A stretch of 64,000 nucleotides of DNA from Arthrobacter rhombi (GTDB lineage Bacteria > Actinomycetota > Actinomycetes > Actinomycetales > Micrococcaceae), in contig NZ_FUHW01000011.1 of assembly GCF_900163545.1 (NCBI RefSeq), forward strand, positions 1 to 64,000, written 5' to 3'. The translations under genes were made by a program, and so were the position numbers. Positions within the stretch are counted from its first letter, which is position 1. Each line of letters begins with the position of its first letter. This document shows, one piece after another, positions 1 to 7,793 of this stretch. The notes beneath the pieces were generated by a model. It searched no databases. It saw only the letters and a program-made list of their open reading frames with translations, and was not told the origin of the DNA.

Positions 1-1
1 G

Positions 2-652
2 TGGCATACCCCATTCTACAATTTAGCCAGCGAATTTCAGGCGCGGGACACTAGCGTTTACTGCGTGGCTACATCGATATGGCACGTCCCCGCTCCCGCA
101 AATGGAGACGATACTTGGACCCGTCTTGCCAAACTCGTCGCAACGAACAATTTCTTGCTGCACGGTTCCCAGACACCAGGTCTCTCTACGCTCGAGCCGA
201 GGGCACCCCTCGACTTCAGCCTTGACGAGTTCTCAAAAAGAACGGCCGTCTACGCAACCAAGGACCCCACCTGGGCTATCGCATACGCGGTCCGGTCATC
301 GTCATGCCGACGTTTTTTGAATGCCTGCTTCTACCCCGGCGCAGCTGCCGGCGACTGCTCGGAACGGCGCATCTTTCTATCATTCGCTGCAACCGAAGAT
401 GGCCACGCTCCGACCAAGGCAGGGACGGTGTATGTTCTTCCGAGGAAGCGTTTCACAAGGATGCCGAGCTACATGGACCCTGTTCTCGGCCTGATTACTG
501 AGTGCCAGTCCATCAGCACCGAGCCCGTTCCTGTCTTGGCTGAGATCTCAGTGAAACCCGAAAACTTACCCATCGCGCCGGTGCTCCACGACTTCGAAAC
601 CGTTTCTAGTCGCGAGGCTCTCAACCCCTTGGGTTTTCCATGGTTCGCCTGA
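2..652 (+). CDS. 5'-truncated hypothetical protein with an ADP-ribosyltransferase-like motif pattern
   Basis: The frame is open to the left edge of the window, so the gene very probably starts outside it; an internal GTG at 65 is the first candidate start inside. The residues before that GTG (ending in a WHVP-containing stretch just after it) read like genuine protein. Visible features are LLHGS, then LEPR, then VYATKDPTWAIAYAV, then a GTVYVLP strand. The HGS...YAT...A-Y pattern recalls bacterial hypothetical proteins with an ADP-ribosyltransferase-like fold, but that is inference from motif spacing and no activity is shown. Four 60-base lines I counted by hand run from 50 to 63% G+C, lower than the neighbouring genes, and the gene sits next to a recombinase, so acquisition by transfer is plausible. 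I do not recognise a named family. Confidence 0.6.
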   Translation, partial: WHTPFYNLASEFQARDTSVYCVATSIWHVPAPANGDDTWTRLAKLVATNNFLLHGSQTPGLSTLEPRAPLDFSLDEFSKRTAVYATKDPTWAIAYAVRSSSCRRFLNACFYPGAAAGDCSERRIFLSFAATEDGHAPTKAGTVYVLPRKRFTRMPSYMDPVLGLITECQSISTEPVPVLAEISVKPENLPIAPVLHDFETVSSREALNPLGFPWFA

Positions 653-676
653 ATAGTTGTGCAACTTCAATGTGTT

Positions 677-784
677 CGTAAGACGGTCCTCCACCGGATA
701 CGACCATTCGCAATAGTGGTTATTAACGGCGCTGAGCCACCATCGTCCCGTAAGACCCGTCCGGTGACTGGTCCGGTGAAGGGC
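677..784. promoter_or_regulatory. Repeat-rich region before the recombinase, possible res or crossover site
   Basis: The 155 bases between the truncated gene and the recombinase hold short repeats. CGTAAGAC occurs at 677-684 and 749-756. GTCCGGTGA occurs at 759-767 and again at 771-779, a 12-base period. CACCGGA, the inverse of the repeat core, lies at 692-698. Resolvase/invertase genes of this family commonly sit beside arrays of recombinase-binding half-sites that also cover their own promoter. That this is such a site is inference. Confidence 0.35.
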
Positions 785-807
785 CCTTATGTGACACACT
801 GATCTGC

Positions 808-1407
808 ATGTCTGAGATCATCATCGGCTATGCACGCGTGTCCACGGAAGAGCAAGACCTCACCGCGCAGCGTGATGCCCTGGCGGCCCTGGGCGTCACC
901 TCGGAACGCATCTATGTTGATCATGGGTTTACCGGCACCAACAAGAATCGTGCCGGCCTACGCGAAGCCTTGGCCGCGTGCCGTGCCGGGGACACGTTTG
1001 CGGTGACCAAGCTTGATCGCCTAGCCCGCTCCGTCCGGGATGCCCACGAAATTGCCGATGACCTCGCCAGGCGCGAAGTCAAACTCAGCATCGGCGGTTC
1101 CGTCCATGACCCTACCGACCCCATGGGCAAACTCCTGTTCAACGTGCTGGCGATGATCTCCGAGTTCGAAGCTGACCTTATTCGGATGCGCACCCGCGAA
1201 GGAATGAAGGTTGCCAAGGCCAAAGGCAGGCTTCGGGGCAAGCAGCCCAAACTCTCAGCGAAGCAGGAAGAGCACCTCCTCGAACTCCACGCAGCTGGGG
1301 AACACAGCAAGGCCGAGCTGGCTGAGCTTTTTAGCGTCGGTCGCTCCACTGTCTATCGGGCCATCGAACGCGGGCGGCTGCGGAACTTAAACGAAGACAA
1401 CCGCTGA
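808..1407 (+). CDS. Serine recombinase (resolvase/invertase family)
   Basis: The 199-residue protein begins GYARVSTEEQDLTAQRDAL, the N-terminal signature of small serine recombinases. Ser12 in ARVS is the expected nucleophile that forms the phosphoserine link to DNA. The motif KLDRLARSVRD (about 70-80) and the E-helix region FNVLAMISEFEADLIRMRTREG (about 112-133) are intact, and the C-terminal 45 residues form a helix-turn-helix (SVGRSTVYRAIERG). Length matches Tn3-type resolvases and invertases. No transposase or terminal inverted repeats are visible within the window, so whether it serves a transposon, an inversion switch or a lost element is open. The ATG at 808 is the natural start. Confidence 0.93.
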   Translation: MSEIIIGYARVSTEEQDLTAQRDALAALGVTSERIYVDHGFTGTNKNRAGLREALAACRAGDTFAVTKLDRLARSVRDAHEIADDLARREVKLSIGGSVHDPTDPMGKLLFNVLAMISEFEADLIRMRTREGMKVAKAKGRLRGKQPKLSAKQEEHLLELHAAGEHSKAELAELFSVGRSTVYRAIERGRLRNLNEDNR

Positions 1408-1456
1408 AACTGCGGTCCTGCTCGTGCAGTCGTCTTCGACAACGACACCCATCCCG

Positions 1457-2281
1457 TTAGCCGTCGATACGGGCCACCAGACGGCGGGCGTGGCGCAGCA
1501 ACGGCTCGTCGACCATCTGTCCTTCGAAGGAGAAGACTCCCGAGGCGGTGCGTGCCGCCTCCAGGATGGCCCGCGCCCGTTGCACCGCCTCCGGGTCCGA
1601 GGCATAGGCGGCACGGATCACCGTCATCTGCGCCGGGTGGATGCTGGCCTTGGCGGCGAATCCGCTGGCCACCGCGTCACGGGTCTCGGCGGCGAGACCC
1701 TCGGTGTCGGGGATGTTGATGTAGACGGAGTCGATGCCGGCCTTCCCGTAAGCCCCTGCGGCCAGCAGGACGGCGGCCCTGGCATGGACGGCCACGTCAC
1801 GGTAGGAACCGTCGTCGTGCCGGCTGGAGGTCCCCCCGAGGGAGGCAACCAGGTCCTCTGCTCCCCACATGAGCGCGACGACGTTGGGTTCGGCGGCGAT
1901 GGCCGCAGCGTTCAGTACGCCCAGTGCCGTCTCGCAGAGGGCGATGACGCGGTAGCCGGCCATCTGCCTGAGCTGTTCGACAGTTTCGGTCTTGGCCAGC
2001 ATCACGGTGGTGTAGGAGGTCTGACCGACAGCGGCCAGGTCCTGGGCGAAGTCGTCGGTATCCACGGGGTTCACCCGCACGATCGTGCGTGCCGGATCCA
2101 AGGGTGTGTCCACCACCGACCGCCGGGCCGCCGGTTTATCGGCCACGGCGACTGCGTCTTCGAGGTCGATGATCACCGCGTCGGCCCGATCGGAGGCCTT
2201 GGCATAGCGTTCGGGCCGATCGGCCGGGCAGAAGAGGATGGCAGGGCCCATCATGAAGGCGGGGTACCGGGGATCGATCAT
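1457..2281 (-). CDS. citE: CoA-ester lyase of the CitE / HpcH-HpaI type
   Basis: A 274-residue CitE-like TIM-barrel enzyme. The ATG at 2281 overlaps the upstream MaoC stop (ATGA); the frame extends further upstream but that extension reads as non-coding. It shows GPAILFCPADRPERYAKA near the N-terminus, VIIDLEDAV with the metal-binding acidic residues, and RVNP with the conserved arginine. The gene order carboxyltransferase, biotin carboxylase, acyl-CoA dehydrogenase, MaoC, CitE matches M. tuberculosis Rv2502c-Rv2498c. The CitE there (Rv2498c) has been described as an (R)-3-hydroxyacyl-CoA lyase able to cleave (R)-HMG-CoA. By analogy this enzyme would release acetyl-CoA at the end of leucine degradation; the substrate is inferred. 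It is the last gene of the operon. Confidence 0.88.
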   Translation of the reverse strand: MIDPRYPAFMMGPAILFCPADRPERYAKASDRADAVIIDLEDAVAVADKPAARRSVVDTPLDPARTIVRVNPVDTDDFAQDLAAVGQTSYTTVMLAKTETVEQLRQMAGYRVIALCETALGVLNAAAIAAEPNVVALMWGAEDLVASLGGTSSRHDDGSYRDVAVHARAAVLLAAGAYGKAGIDSVYINIPDTEGLAAETRDAVASGFAAKASIHPAQMTVIRAAYASDPEAVQRARAILEAARTASGVFSFEGQMVDEPLLRHARRLVARIDG

Positions 2282-2814
2282 GACTGCTTTCCTGCCGCGT
2301 CGAGATGCCCGGCTTCGGTCCACATCATCACGGTGCGTGAGGCCTCGGCCACGACGTCACCGTCCTGGTTGCGACCGGTGTGCTTCATGGTGGCGATCCC
2401 CTGCCCGGGCCTGGACTTCGAGGGACGCAGGGAGGTGATCTCGGTTTCCGTGTAGAGGGTATCCCCATGGAAGAGCGGATGCGGGAAGTTCACGTCGCTC
2501 AAGCCCAGTTGGCCGATGATCGTGCCCTGGGTCAACTGGCCCACCGACTGACCCACCAGAGTGGCCAAGGTGAACATCGAGTTCACGAGCCGCTGCCCAA
2601 AGGGTTGGGTGGCACTGAAGGCGGCATCCAGGTGCAGGGCCTGGGTGTTCATGGTCATCGTGGTGAACAGGACGTTATCCGTTTCGGTCATCGTCCGACC
2701 CGGGTTGTGCGCATACACGGTCCCGACCTCGAGCTCGTCGAAGTAGAGTCCGCGTTGAACCACGCGCCTCCCCGGAGCCGGGGTGCCGCCATCGTTCACT
2801 GCATCGGCGTTCAT
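2278..2814 (-). CDS. MaoC-family (R)-specific enoyl-CoA hydratase/dehydratase
   Basis: A 178-residue single hot-dog MaoC domain. After an N-terminal segment with YFDELEVG it carries HNPGRTMTETDNVLFTTMTMN, then a DAAFSATQPFGQRLVNSMFTLA region and the HPLFHGDTLYTETEI strand typical of the family. MaoC hydratases normally add water to trans-2-enoyl-CoA to give the (R)-3-hydroxyacyl-CoA. It lies between the acyl-CoA dehydrogenase (9 bases upstream) and citE (4-base overlap), matching Rv2499c. The likely role is hydration of 3-methylglutaconyl-CoA, the product of the carboxylase encoded upstream; this is inference from order. Confidence 0.87.
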   Translation of the reverse strand: MNADAVNDGGTPAPGRRVVQRGLYFDELEVGTVYAHNPGRTMTETDNVLFTTMTMNTQALHLDAAFSATQPFGQRLVNSMFTLATLVGQSVGQLTQGTIIGQLGLSDVNFPHPLFHGDTLYTETEITSLRPSKSRPGQGIATMKHTGRNQDGDVVAEASRTVMMWTEAGHLDAAGKQS

Positions 2815-2823
2815 GTTCTCCTC

Positions 2824-3987
2824 CTACAGTCCGAGCTCGCGGGCAATGAGCATCAGCTGCACCTCTGTGGTGCCTTCGCCGATCTCGAGGATCTTGGAGT
2901 CACGGTAGTGGCGGGCGACCCGGAATTCGTTCATGAAGCCGTAACCGCCGAAGACCTGGGTCGCGTCCCGGGCGTTGTCCATCGCCGCTTCGCCGGCGAT
3001 CAGTTTGGCCATGGCGGCCTCGGTGGTGAACGGCTTGCCGGCAAGCATCTTCGAGGCGGCGCCGTAGTAGGCCAGCCGGGCGCTGTGGGCGCGGGCCTGC
3101 ATCCGGGCGATCTTGAAGGAGACGGCCTGGAACTTGCCGATGTTCTGACCAAAGGCTGTGCGCTCCTTGGCGTAACGGACCGATTCGTCCACACACCCCT
3201 GGGCGGCACCGGTGGCCAGTGCGGCGATGGCGATGCGGCCCTCATCGAGAATGGACAGGAAGTTCGCGAAACCGCGGCCGCGCTCCCCCAGCAGGTTCTC
3301 CTGCGGGACGGTGACGTCCTTGAACGTCAGCGGGTGGGTGTCCGAGGCGTTCCAACCCACCTTGTTATAGGCCTTCTCCGCGGTGAAGCCCGCGGTGTCG
3401 GTGGGTACCAGAATGGTGGAGATTTCCTTCTTCTCCGAACCATCGGCGCGCTTCGAGGTCCCGGTGACTGCGGTGGCGGTAACCAGACGGGTGATGTCGG
3501 TGCCGGAGTTGGTGATGAACTCCTTATTGCCGTTGATCACCCAGTTCCCGCTCTCCTCACGGGCGGTGGTCCGGGTGCCGCCGGCATCCGAGCCTGCTTC
3601 GGGCTCGGTCAGGCCGAATCCTGCCAGTGCCTGGCCGCTGGCCAACTGCGGCAGCCACTGCTCTTTTTGCGCCTCGGTACCGAAGCGGTAGATCGGCATG
3701 GCGCCGAGGGAGACTCCTGCTTCCAAGGTGATCGCGACCGACTGGTCGACACGACCGAGCTGTTCCAGGGCCAGCGACAGGGCGAAGTAGTCCCCACCCA
3801 TGCCGCCGTGCTCTTCGGGGAAGGGCAAGCCGAACAGGCCCATCTCACCCATCTGGGAGACAATTTCGTAAGGGAAGCTGTGTTCCTCGTCGTGCTTCGC
3901 GGAGACCGGCGCGACGACGTTGTCGGCGAAGTCGCGGACGGTGTCGGAAAGGTCCTGGTAGTCGTCATCGAGTTCGAGATTCGGCAT
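2824..3987 (-). CDS. Acyl-CoA dehydrogenase of the leucine cluster
   Basis: A 387-residue FAD-dependent acyl-CoA dehydrogenase of normal length. Signatures: GFGLTEPEAGSDAGGTRTTA (FAD and substrate loop), YAKERTAFGQNIGKFQAVSFKIA, and DATQVFGGYGFMNEFRVARHYRDSK near the C-terminus. Glu371 in KILEIGEGTTEVQ sits where short/medium-chain dehydrogenases keep the catalytic base, whereas isovaleryl-CoA dehydrogenases carry it on another helix and have Ala here. Position in the operon (equivalent to Rv2500c/FadE19) still argues for isovaleryl-CoA or a related branched acyl-CoA as substrate. It is 10 bases downstream of the biotin carboxylase gene and co-transcribed with it. Confidence 0.9.
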   Translation of the reverse strand: MPNLELDDDYQDLSDTVRDFADNVVAPVSAKHDEEHSFPYEIVSQMGEMGLFGLPFPEEHGGMGGDYFALSLALEQLGRVDQSVAITLEAGVSLGAMPIYRFGTEAQKEQWLPQLASGQALAGFGLTEPEAGSDAGGTRTTAREESGNWVINGNKEFITNSGTDITRLVTATAVTGTSKRADGSEKKEISTILVPTDTAGFTAEKAYNKVGWNASDTHPLTFKDVTVPQENLLGERGRGFANFLSILDEGRIAIAALATGAAQGCVDESVRYAKERTAFGQNIGKFQAVSFKIARMQARAHSARLAYYGAASKMLAGKPFTTEAAMAKLIAGEAAMDNARDATQVFGGYGFMNEFRVARHYRDSKILEIGEGTTEVQLMLIARELGL

Positions 3988-3997
3988 GGAGGGATCC

Positions 3998-6019
3998 TTA
4001 GTTGGTGGTGGTTTCGGGGTCGGGAGTCACAGTGGCCACCGATGCTCCGGCGGCGACGTGCTCCCCGACGGCGACATGGACGGTGACGGTGCCGGTCAGG
4101 CCGGCGACGAGGGGATGTTCCATCTTCATCGCCTCCACGGCCAGTAGCGGTTGGCCGGCGTCGACGTGGTCACCGGTGGATACCAGCACCGAGACGACGG
4201 TGCCGGGCATCGGCGAACGGGATTCCGGATCGCCGCCGGCTTCCTCGCGTTCGAGGTTGGCCAACCGGCGGTGGACGACGGCTCGGCGGTCCAGCCAGCG
4301 CACGTGGGCTCCGTAGCCGGCGGAGCCGACCCAGGCTTCCCGTCCCGCGCTACCGGGGACTTCGGCGAAGGCGGGCAGGACGTCGGAGCAGGCTGATCCG
4401 TTGGCGCCTTCGCGCTGCGGTGAGAGACGCACCGGATGCAGTTCGCCGTCGATCTCCAACTGCACGGTCCGGGGCAGGTGGGTACCCAGCCGCCAGCCAT
4501 CGGTCTTCCAGGCGCCGAAACGCGAGGCGGCGACCGGTTCCAAGGCGAGGAAGCTGCGGGCGATTGACTGCAACTCAGACTCGCTGGGGCTGCGCTTGGC
4601 CTGAATCCCCCATCGGTCGATGAACGTGGTGTCCAGGCGTCCTGCCTGTACATCGGGTTCGGCAATCAGGGCCCTGAGGTATTCGAGGTTGGTTTCGACA
4701 CCGAGAATAATGGTTTCGGCCAGCGCCGTGTCGAGTCGTGACAAGGCCTGGTCCCGGTCGGAGCCATGGGCGATGACCTTGGCCAGCATCGGGTCGTAGT
4801 CGGGGGTGATTTCCGATCCGGTGGTGATGCCCGAGTCGACACGGACGCCTTCACCGACGGGGTCTTCGGCACGCAGGATCGTCCCGATGGACGGCAGGAA
4901 TCCCTGGGCCGGGTCCTCGGCGTAGACCCGGGCCTCGATGGCGTGGCCCTCCAGCGTCAGGGTCTCCTGTTCGAGTTCCAGTCTCCGTCCGGCGGCAATG
5001 CGGATCTGCCATTCGACCAGGTCCACGCGTTCATCGTTGAAGCGCACGACTTCCTCGGTCACCGGGTGTTCGACCTGTAGACGGGTGTTCATCTCCATGA
5101 AGAAGAATTCGTCGGGGTTCTCATCGGAGACCAGGAATTCCACGGTGCCGGCCCCGACGTAGTCGACCGAGCGGGCGGCGTTCACTGCCGCCTGGCCGAT
5201 CCGCTCGCGAATCTCGGCCCCACCGGGCTGCATTTGCAGCAGGGGTGCCGGGGCTTCCTCGATGACTTTCTGGTGGCGACGCTGCAGCGAGCATTCGCGC
5301 TCCCCCAGGTGGATGGTGTTCCCATGGGTATCGGCCAGGACCTGGACCTCGATATGTCGAGGGCTGCGCACCAGGCGTTCGAGCAGCAGCGTGTCGTCGC
5401 CGAAGGAGCTCAGCGCGACCCTGCGGGCGGTCTGCAAGGTCGCCGGTAGCTCAGCTGCGGATTCCACCGCGTGCATGCCTTTACCTCCACCGCCAGCCGA
5501 GGGCTTGATCAACAGCGGGAAGCCGACGCCGGTCGCCGCCTCGATCAGTGCGGCATCGTCCATGCCGGGGTCGGCGACCCCGGGGACGACGGGAACATCG
5601 TGGCTGGCCACATGGTTCTTGGCCCGGATCTTATCGCCCATCAGGTTGATGGAGTGGGCGCTGGGGCCGATGAAGGTGATTCCCGAGCCCTCCAGGGCGC
5701 GCGCGAATTCAAGATTTTCGGAGAGGAACCCATAGCCGGGGTGGACCGCCTGCGCGCCGGAGCTTCGGCAGGCAGACAGCACGGCGTCGATGTTGAGGTA
5801 GCTTTCGGCTGCGGCTGCCGGGCCCAGGCAGACGGAATCGTCGGCCTCGTGGACATGGCGTGCCCCGGCGTCGGCTTCGGAGTAAACGGCGACGGAGCGG
5901 ATGCCCAGCCGGCGCAGCGTCCGGATCACCCGCACCGCGATCTCGCCCCGGTTGGCGACGAGCACGGTATCGAAGAGATGTGAGTCGGCACGTGGTGCTT
6001 CGAGGTGGTTTTCGTTCAT
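3998..6019 (-). CDS. accA1: Biotin-dependent acyl-CoA carboxylase alpha subunit (methylcrotonyl-CoA type)
   Basis: A 673-residue alpha subunit with biotin carboxylase and biotin carrier domains on one chain. The start is ATG at 6019, just before FDTVLVANRGEIAVRVIRTLRRLG; the frame is open about 79 codons further but that part overlaps the beta-subunit gene and does not read as protein. Seen in order: ATP-grasp loop SAGGGGKGM, carboxylase residues around MEMNTRLQVEHPVTE, a middle domain, and C-terminal EAMKMEHPL with Lys632 as the biotinylation site. It lies 7 bases after the beta-subunit stop. With the adjacent beta subunit it would carboxylate 3-methylcrotonyl-CoA; specificity is inferred from synteny. 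Confidence 0.92.
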   Translation of the reverse strand: MNENHLEAPRADSHLFDTVLVANRGEIAVRVIRTLRRLGIRSVAVYSEADAGARHVHEADDSVCLGPAAAAESYLNIDAVLSACRSSGAQAVHPGYGFLSENLEFARALEGSGITFIGPSAHSINLMGDKIRAKNHVASHDVPVVPGVADPGMDDAALIEAATGVGFPLLIKPSAGGGGKGMHAVESAAELPATLQTARRVALSSFGDDTLLLERLVRSPRHIEVQVLADTHGNTIHLGERECSLQRRHQKVIEEAPAPLLQMQPGGAEIRERIGQAAVNAARSVDYVGAGTVEFLVSDENPDEFFFMEMNTRLQVEHPVTEEVVRFNDERVDLVEWQIRIAAGRRLELEQETLTLEGHAIEARVYAEDPAQGFLPSIGTILRAEDPVGEGVRVDSGITTGSEITPDYDPMLAKVIAHGSDRDQALSRLDTALAETIILGVETNLEYLRALIAEPDVQAGRLDTTFIDRWGIQAKRSPSESELQSIARSFLALEPVAASRFGAWKTDGWRLGTHLPRTVQLEIDGELHPVRLSPQREGANGSACSDVLPAFAEVPGSAGREAWVGSAGYGAHVRWLDRRAVVHRRLANLEREEAGGDPESRSPMPGTVVSVLVSTGDHVDAGQPLLAVEAMKMEHPLVAGLTGTVTVHVAVGEHVAAGASVATVTPDPETTTN

Positions 6020-6026
6020 CGGGGGC

Positions 6027-7634
6027 TCACATCCTGAAGACGCCGAACGAGGTGTCCGGCAGGGGTTCGGTGGCGCAGACGTCCAGGGCGAGGCCCAATA
6101 CCCGGCGGGTGTCGGCGGGGTCGATGATGCCGTCGTCCCAGAGACGCGCGGTGGAGTAGTACGGATTGCCCTGGTCCTCGTATTGTTCGCGGATCGGCTC
6201 CTTGAAGGCCTCCTCCGCTTCCTCGCTCCAGGAGGCGCCGGAGCGTTCGATCCCATCGCGTTTGACCGTGGAGAGCACCGAGGCTGCCTGGGCTCCGCCC
6301 ATCACCGAGATGCGGGCCGCAGGCCACATCCACAAAAAGCGCGGTGAGTAGGCCCGGCCGCACATCGAGTAGTTGCCGGCGCCGAAGGAGCCGCCGATGA
6401 CGACCGTGAGTTTTGGTACGCGGCAGGTGGCCACGGCGGTAACCATCTTGGCGCCGTTCTTGGCGATGCCGCCGGCTTCGTAGTCGCGTCCGACCATGAA
6501 CCCGGAGATGTTTTGGAGGAAGACCAGCGGGATGCCGCGCTGGTCGCAGAGTTCGATGAAGTGGGCGCCCTTGAGCGCTGATTCGGAGAAGAGGACTCCA
6601 TTATTGGCCACGATGCCGACCGGGTGGCCGTGGATCCGCCCGAAACCGGTGATCAGCGTGGTTCCGTAGCCTGACTTGAATTCGTGGAATCCGCTGCCGT
6701 CGGTGATCCGGGCAATGACCTCATGGACGTCGTAGCGGCCGTTGACGTCGACGGGAACCGCCCCGTAGAGCTGCTCGGGATCTGCCACGGGTTCGCTGGA
6801 TTCGATGACGTCCCAGGCGGGTTCCGCCGGCGGCGGGAGCGTTTCGACGATATCCCGCACGATTTGCAGGGCATGCCCGTCGTCTTCGGCGATGTGGTCG
6901 CTGACTCCTGAGGTTTTTGAATGGAGTTCGGCTCCGCCGAGTTCTTCGGCGGTGACGACCTCGCCGGTGGCTGCCTTCACCAGCGGCGGCCCACCCAGGA
7001 AGATGGTGCCCTGGTTGCGGACCATCACGGTTTCATCGCTCATGGCCGGCACGTAGGCCCCTCCCGCGGTGCAGGAGCCCATGACCGCGGCGATCTGCGG
7101 GATCTTGCGGGCCGAGAGATTGGCCTGGTTGTAGAAGATCCGCCCGAAGTGGTCCCGGTCGGGGAAGACTTCGTCCTGCCGGGGCAGGAAGGCTCCTCCC
7201 GAATCGACCAGGTAGACGCACGGCAGGTGGTTCTCCCAGGCGATTTCTTGGGCCCTCAGGTGTTTCTTGACCGTCATCGGGTAGTAGGTACCGCCCTTGA
7301 CGGTGGCGTCGTTGGAGATGACCAGGACCTGCCGGCCGTGAACCAGGCCAATCCCGGCGATGACTCCGGCGCCGGGGCAATCGCCGTCGTACATGCCCTC
7401 CGCAGCCAGTGGGGCGATCTCCAGGAACGGGGATCCTTCATCAAGCAGTGCATCGACGCGCTCACGCGGGAGCATCTTTCCGCGCTCAATGTGGCGGCGA
7501 CGGGATTTTTCGCTCCCGCCGCGGGAGACGGTATCTAGGCGGGTTCGCAATTCGGCCACGAGGGCCCGCTGCGCGGCGTCGTTTTCGGCGAAGACGTCGG
7601 CCGCCGGGTCCAGGTGGGAGGCCAGGGTTTCCAT
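6027..7634 (-). CDS. accD1: Acyl-CoA carboxylase beta subunit (methylcrotonyl-CoA carboxyltransferase)
   Basis: A 535-residue carboxyltransferase with N- and C-terminal crotonase-like halves. Motifs typical of methylcrotonyl-CoA carboxylase beta are [56 protein letters not shown] and, in the second half, [19 protein letters not shown] and [20 protein letters not shown]. It is the first gene of a five-gene operon read leftwards. A GAGGAAGAG ribosome site lies just upstream of the ATG at 7634. The promoter region contains two TetR-type palindromes. Assignment to methylcrotonyl-CoA rather than propionyl-CoA rests on the longer N-terminal motif set and the operon content. Confidence 0.92.
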   Translation of the reverse strand: METLASHLDPAADVFAENDAAQRALVAELRTRLDTVSRGGSEKSRRRHIERGKMLPRERVDALLDEGSPFLEIAPLAAEGMYDGDCPGAGVIAGIGLVHGRQVLVISNDATVKGGTYYPMTVKKHLRAQEIAWENHLPCVYLVDSGGAFLPRQDEVFPDRDHFGRIFYNQANLSARKIPQIAAVMGSCTAGGAYVPAMSDETVMVRNQGTIFLGGPPLVKAATGEVVTAEELGGAELHSKTSGVSDHIAEDDGHALQIVRDIVETLPPPAEPAWDVIESSEPVADPEQLYGAVPVDVNGRYDVHEVIARITDGSGFHEFKSGYGTTLITGFGRIHGHPVGIVANNGVLFSESALKGAHFIELCDQRGIPLVFLQNISGFMVGRDYEAGGIAKNGAKMVTAVATCRVPKLTVVIGGSFGAGNYSMCGRAYSPRFLWMWPAARISVMGGAQAASVLSTVKRDGIERSGASWSEEAEEAFKEPIREQYEDQGNPYYSTARLWDDGIIDPADTRRVLGLALDVCATEPLPDTSFGVFRM

Positions 7635-7696
7635 CGGTAGCTCTTCCTCGGCGTCGGGGGTGGCTGCCGTTCTTCGGAGGACAACCAGTACTTTGA

Positions 7697-7712
7697 GTTA
7701 ATAGGTACTAAC
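7697..7712. promoter_or_regulatory. Palindromic operator 1 of the leucine cluster
   Basis: A 16-base palindrome whose complement reads GTTAGTACCTATTAAC. It shares the pattern GTTAGTA-N3-ATTAAC with the second site, whose centre is 26 bases away. It lies between the divergent accD1 (ATG at 7634) and the TetR gene (GTG at 7794), where an autoregulatory TetR operator would be expected. Binding is inferred. Confidence 0.72.
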
Positions 7713-7722
7713 TGAAATAGAC

Positions 7723-7738
7723 GTTAGTATTCATTAAC
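7723..7738. promoter_or_regulatory. Palindromic operator 2 of the leucine cluster
   Basis: GTTAGTATTCATTAAC, matching site 1 (read on the other strand) at 13 of 16 positions including both arms. Two copies this similar in one short intergenic region are unlikely by chance and suggest two regulator dimers covering both divergent promoters. Confidence 0.72.
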
Positions 7739-7793
7739 TGAAATGTCCAGCATGCCCTGTGGGCCACCTCACGCCAGCGGATGGAGTAGCGCC

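Noticed and set aside
1424-2455. A long open frame on the plus strand opposite citE and MaoC
   Set aside because: It is antisense to well-supported genes with family motifs, has no ribosome site or recognisable domain, and is a common product of high-G+C third-position bias.
2380-4086. A 568-codon open frame on the plus strand antisense to the MaoC and acyl-CoA dehydrogenase genes
   Set aside because: Low-complexity Gly/Gln/Val-rich translation, no motif, and complete overlap with a conserved enzyme gene.
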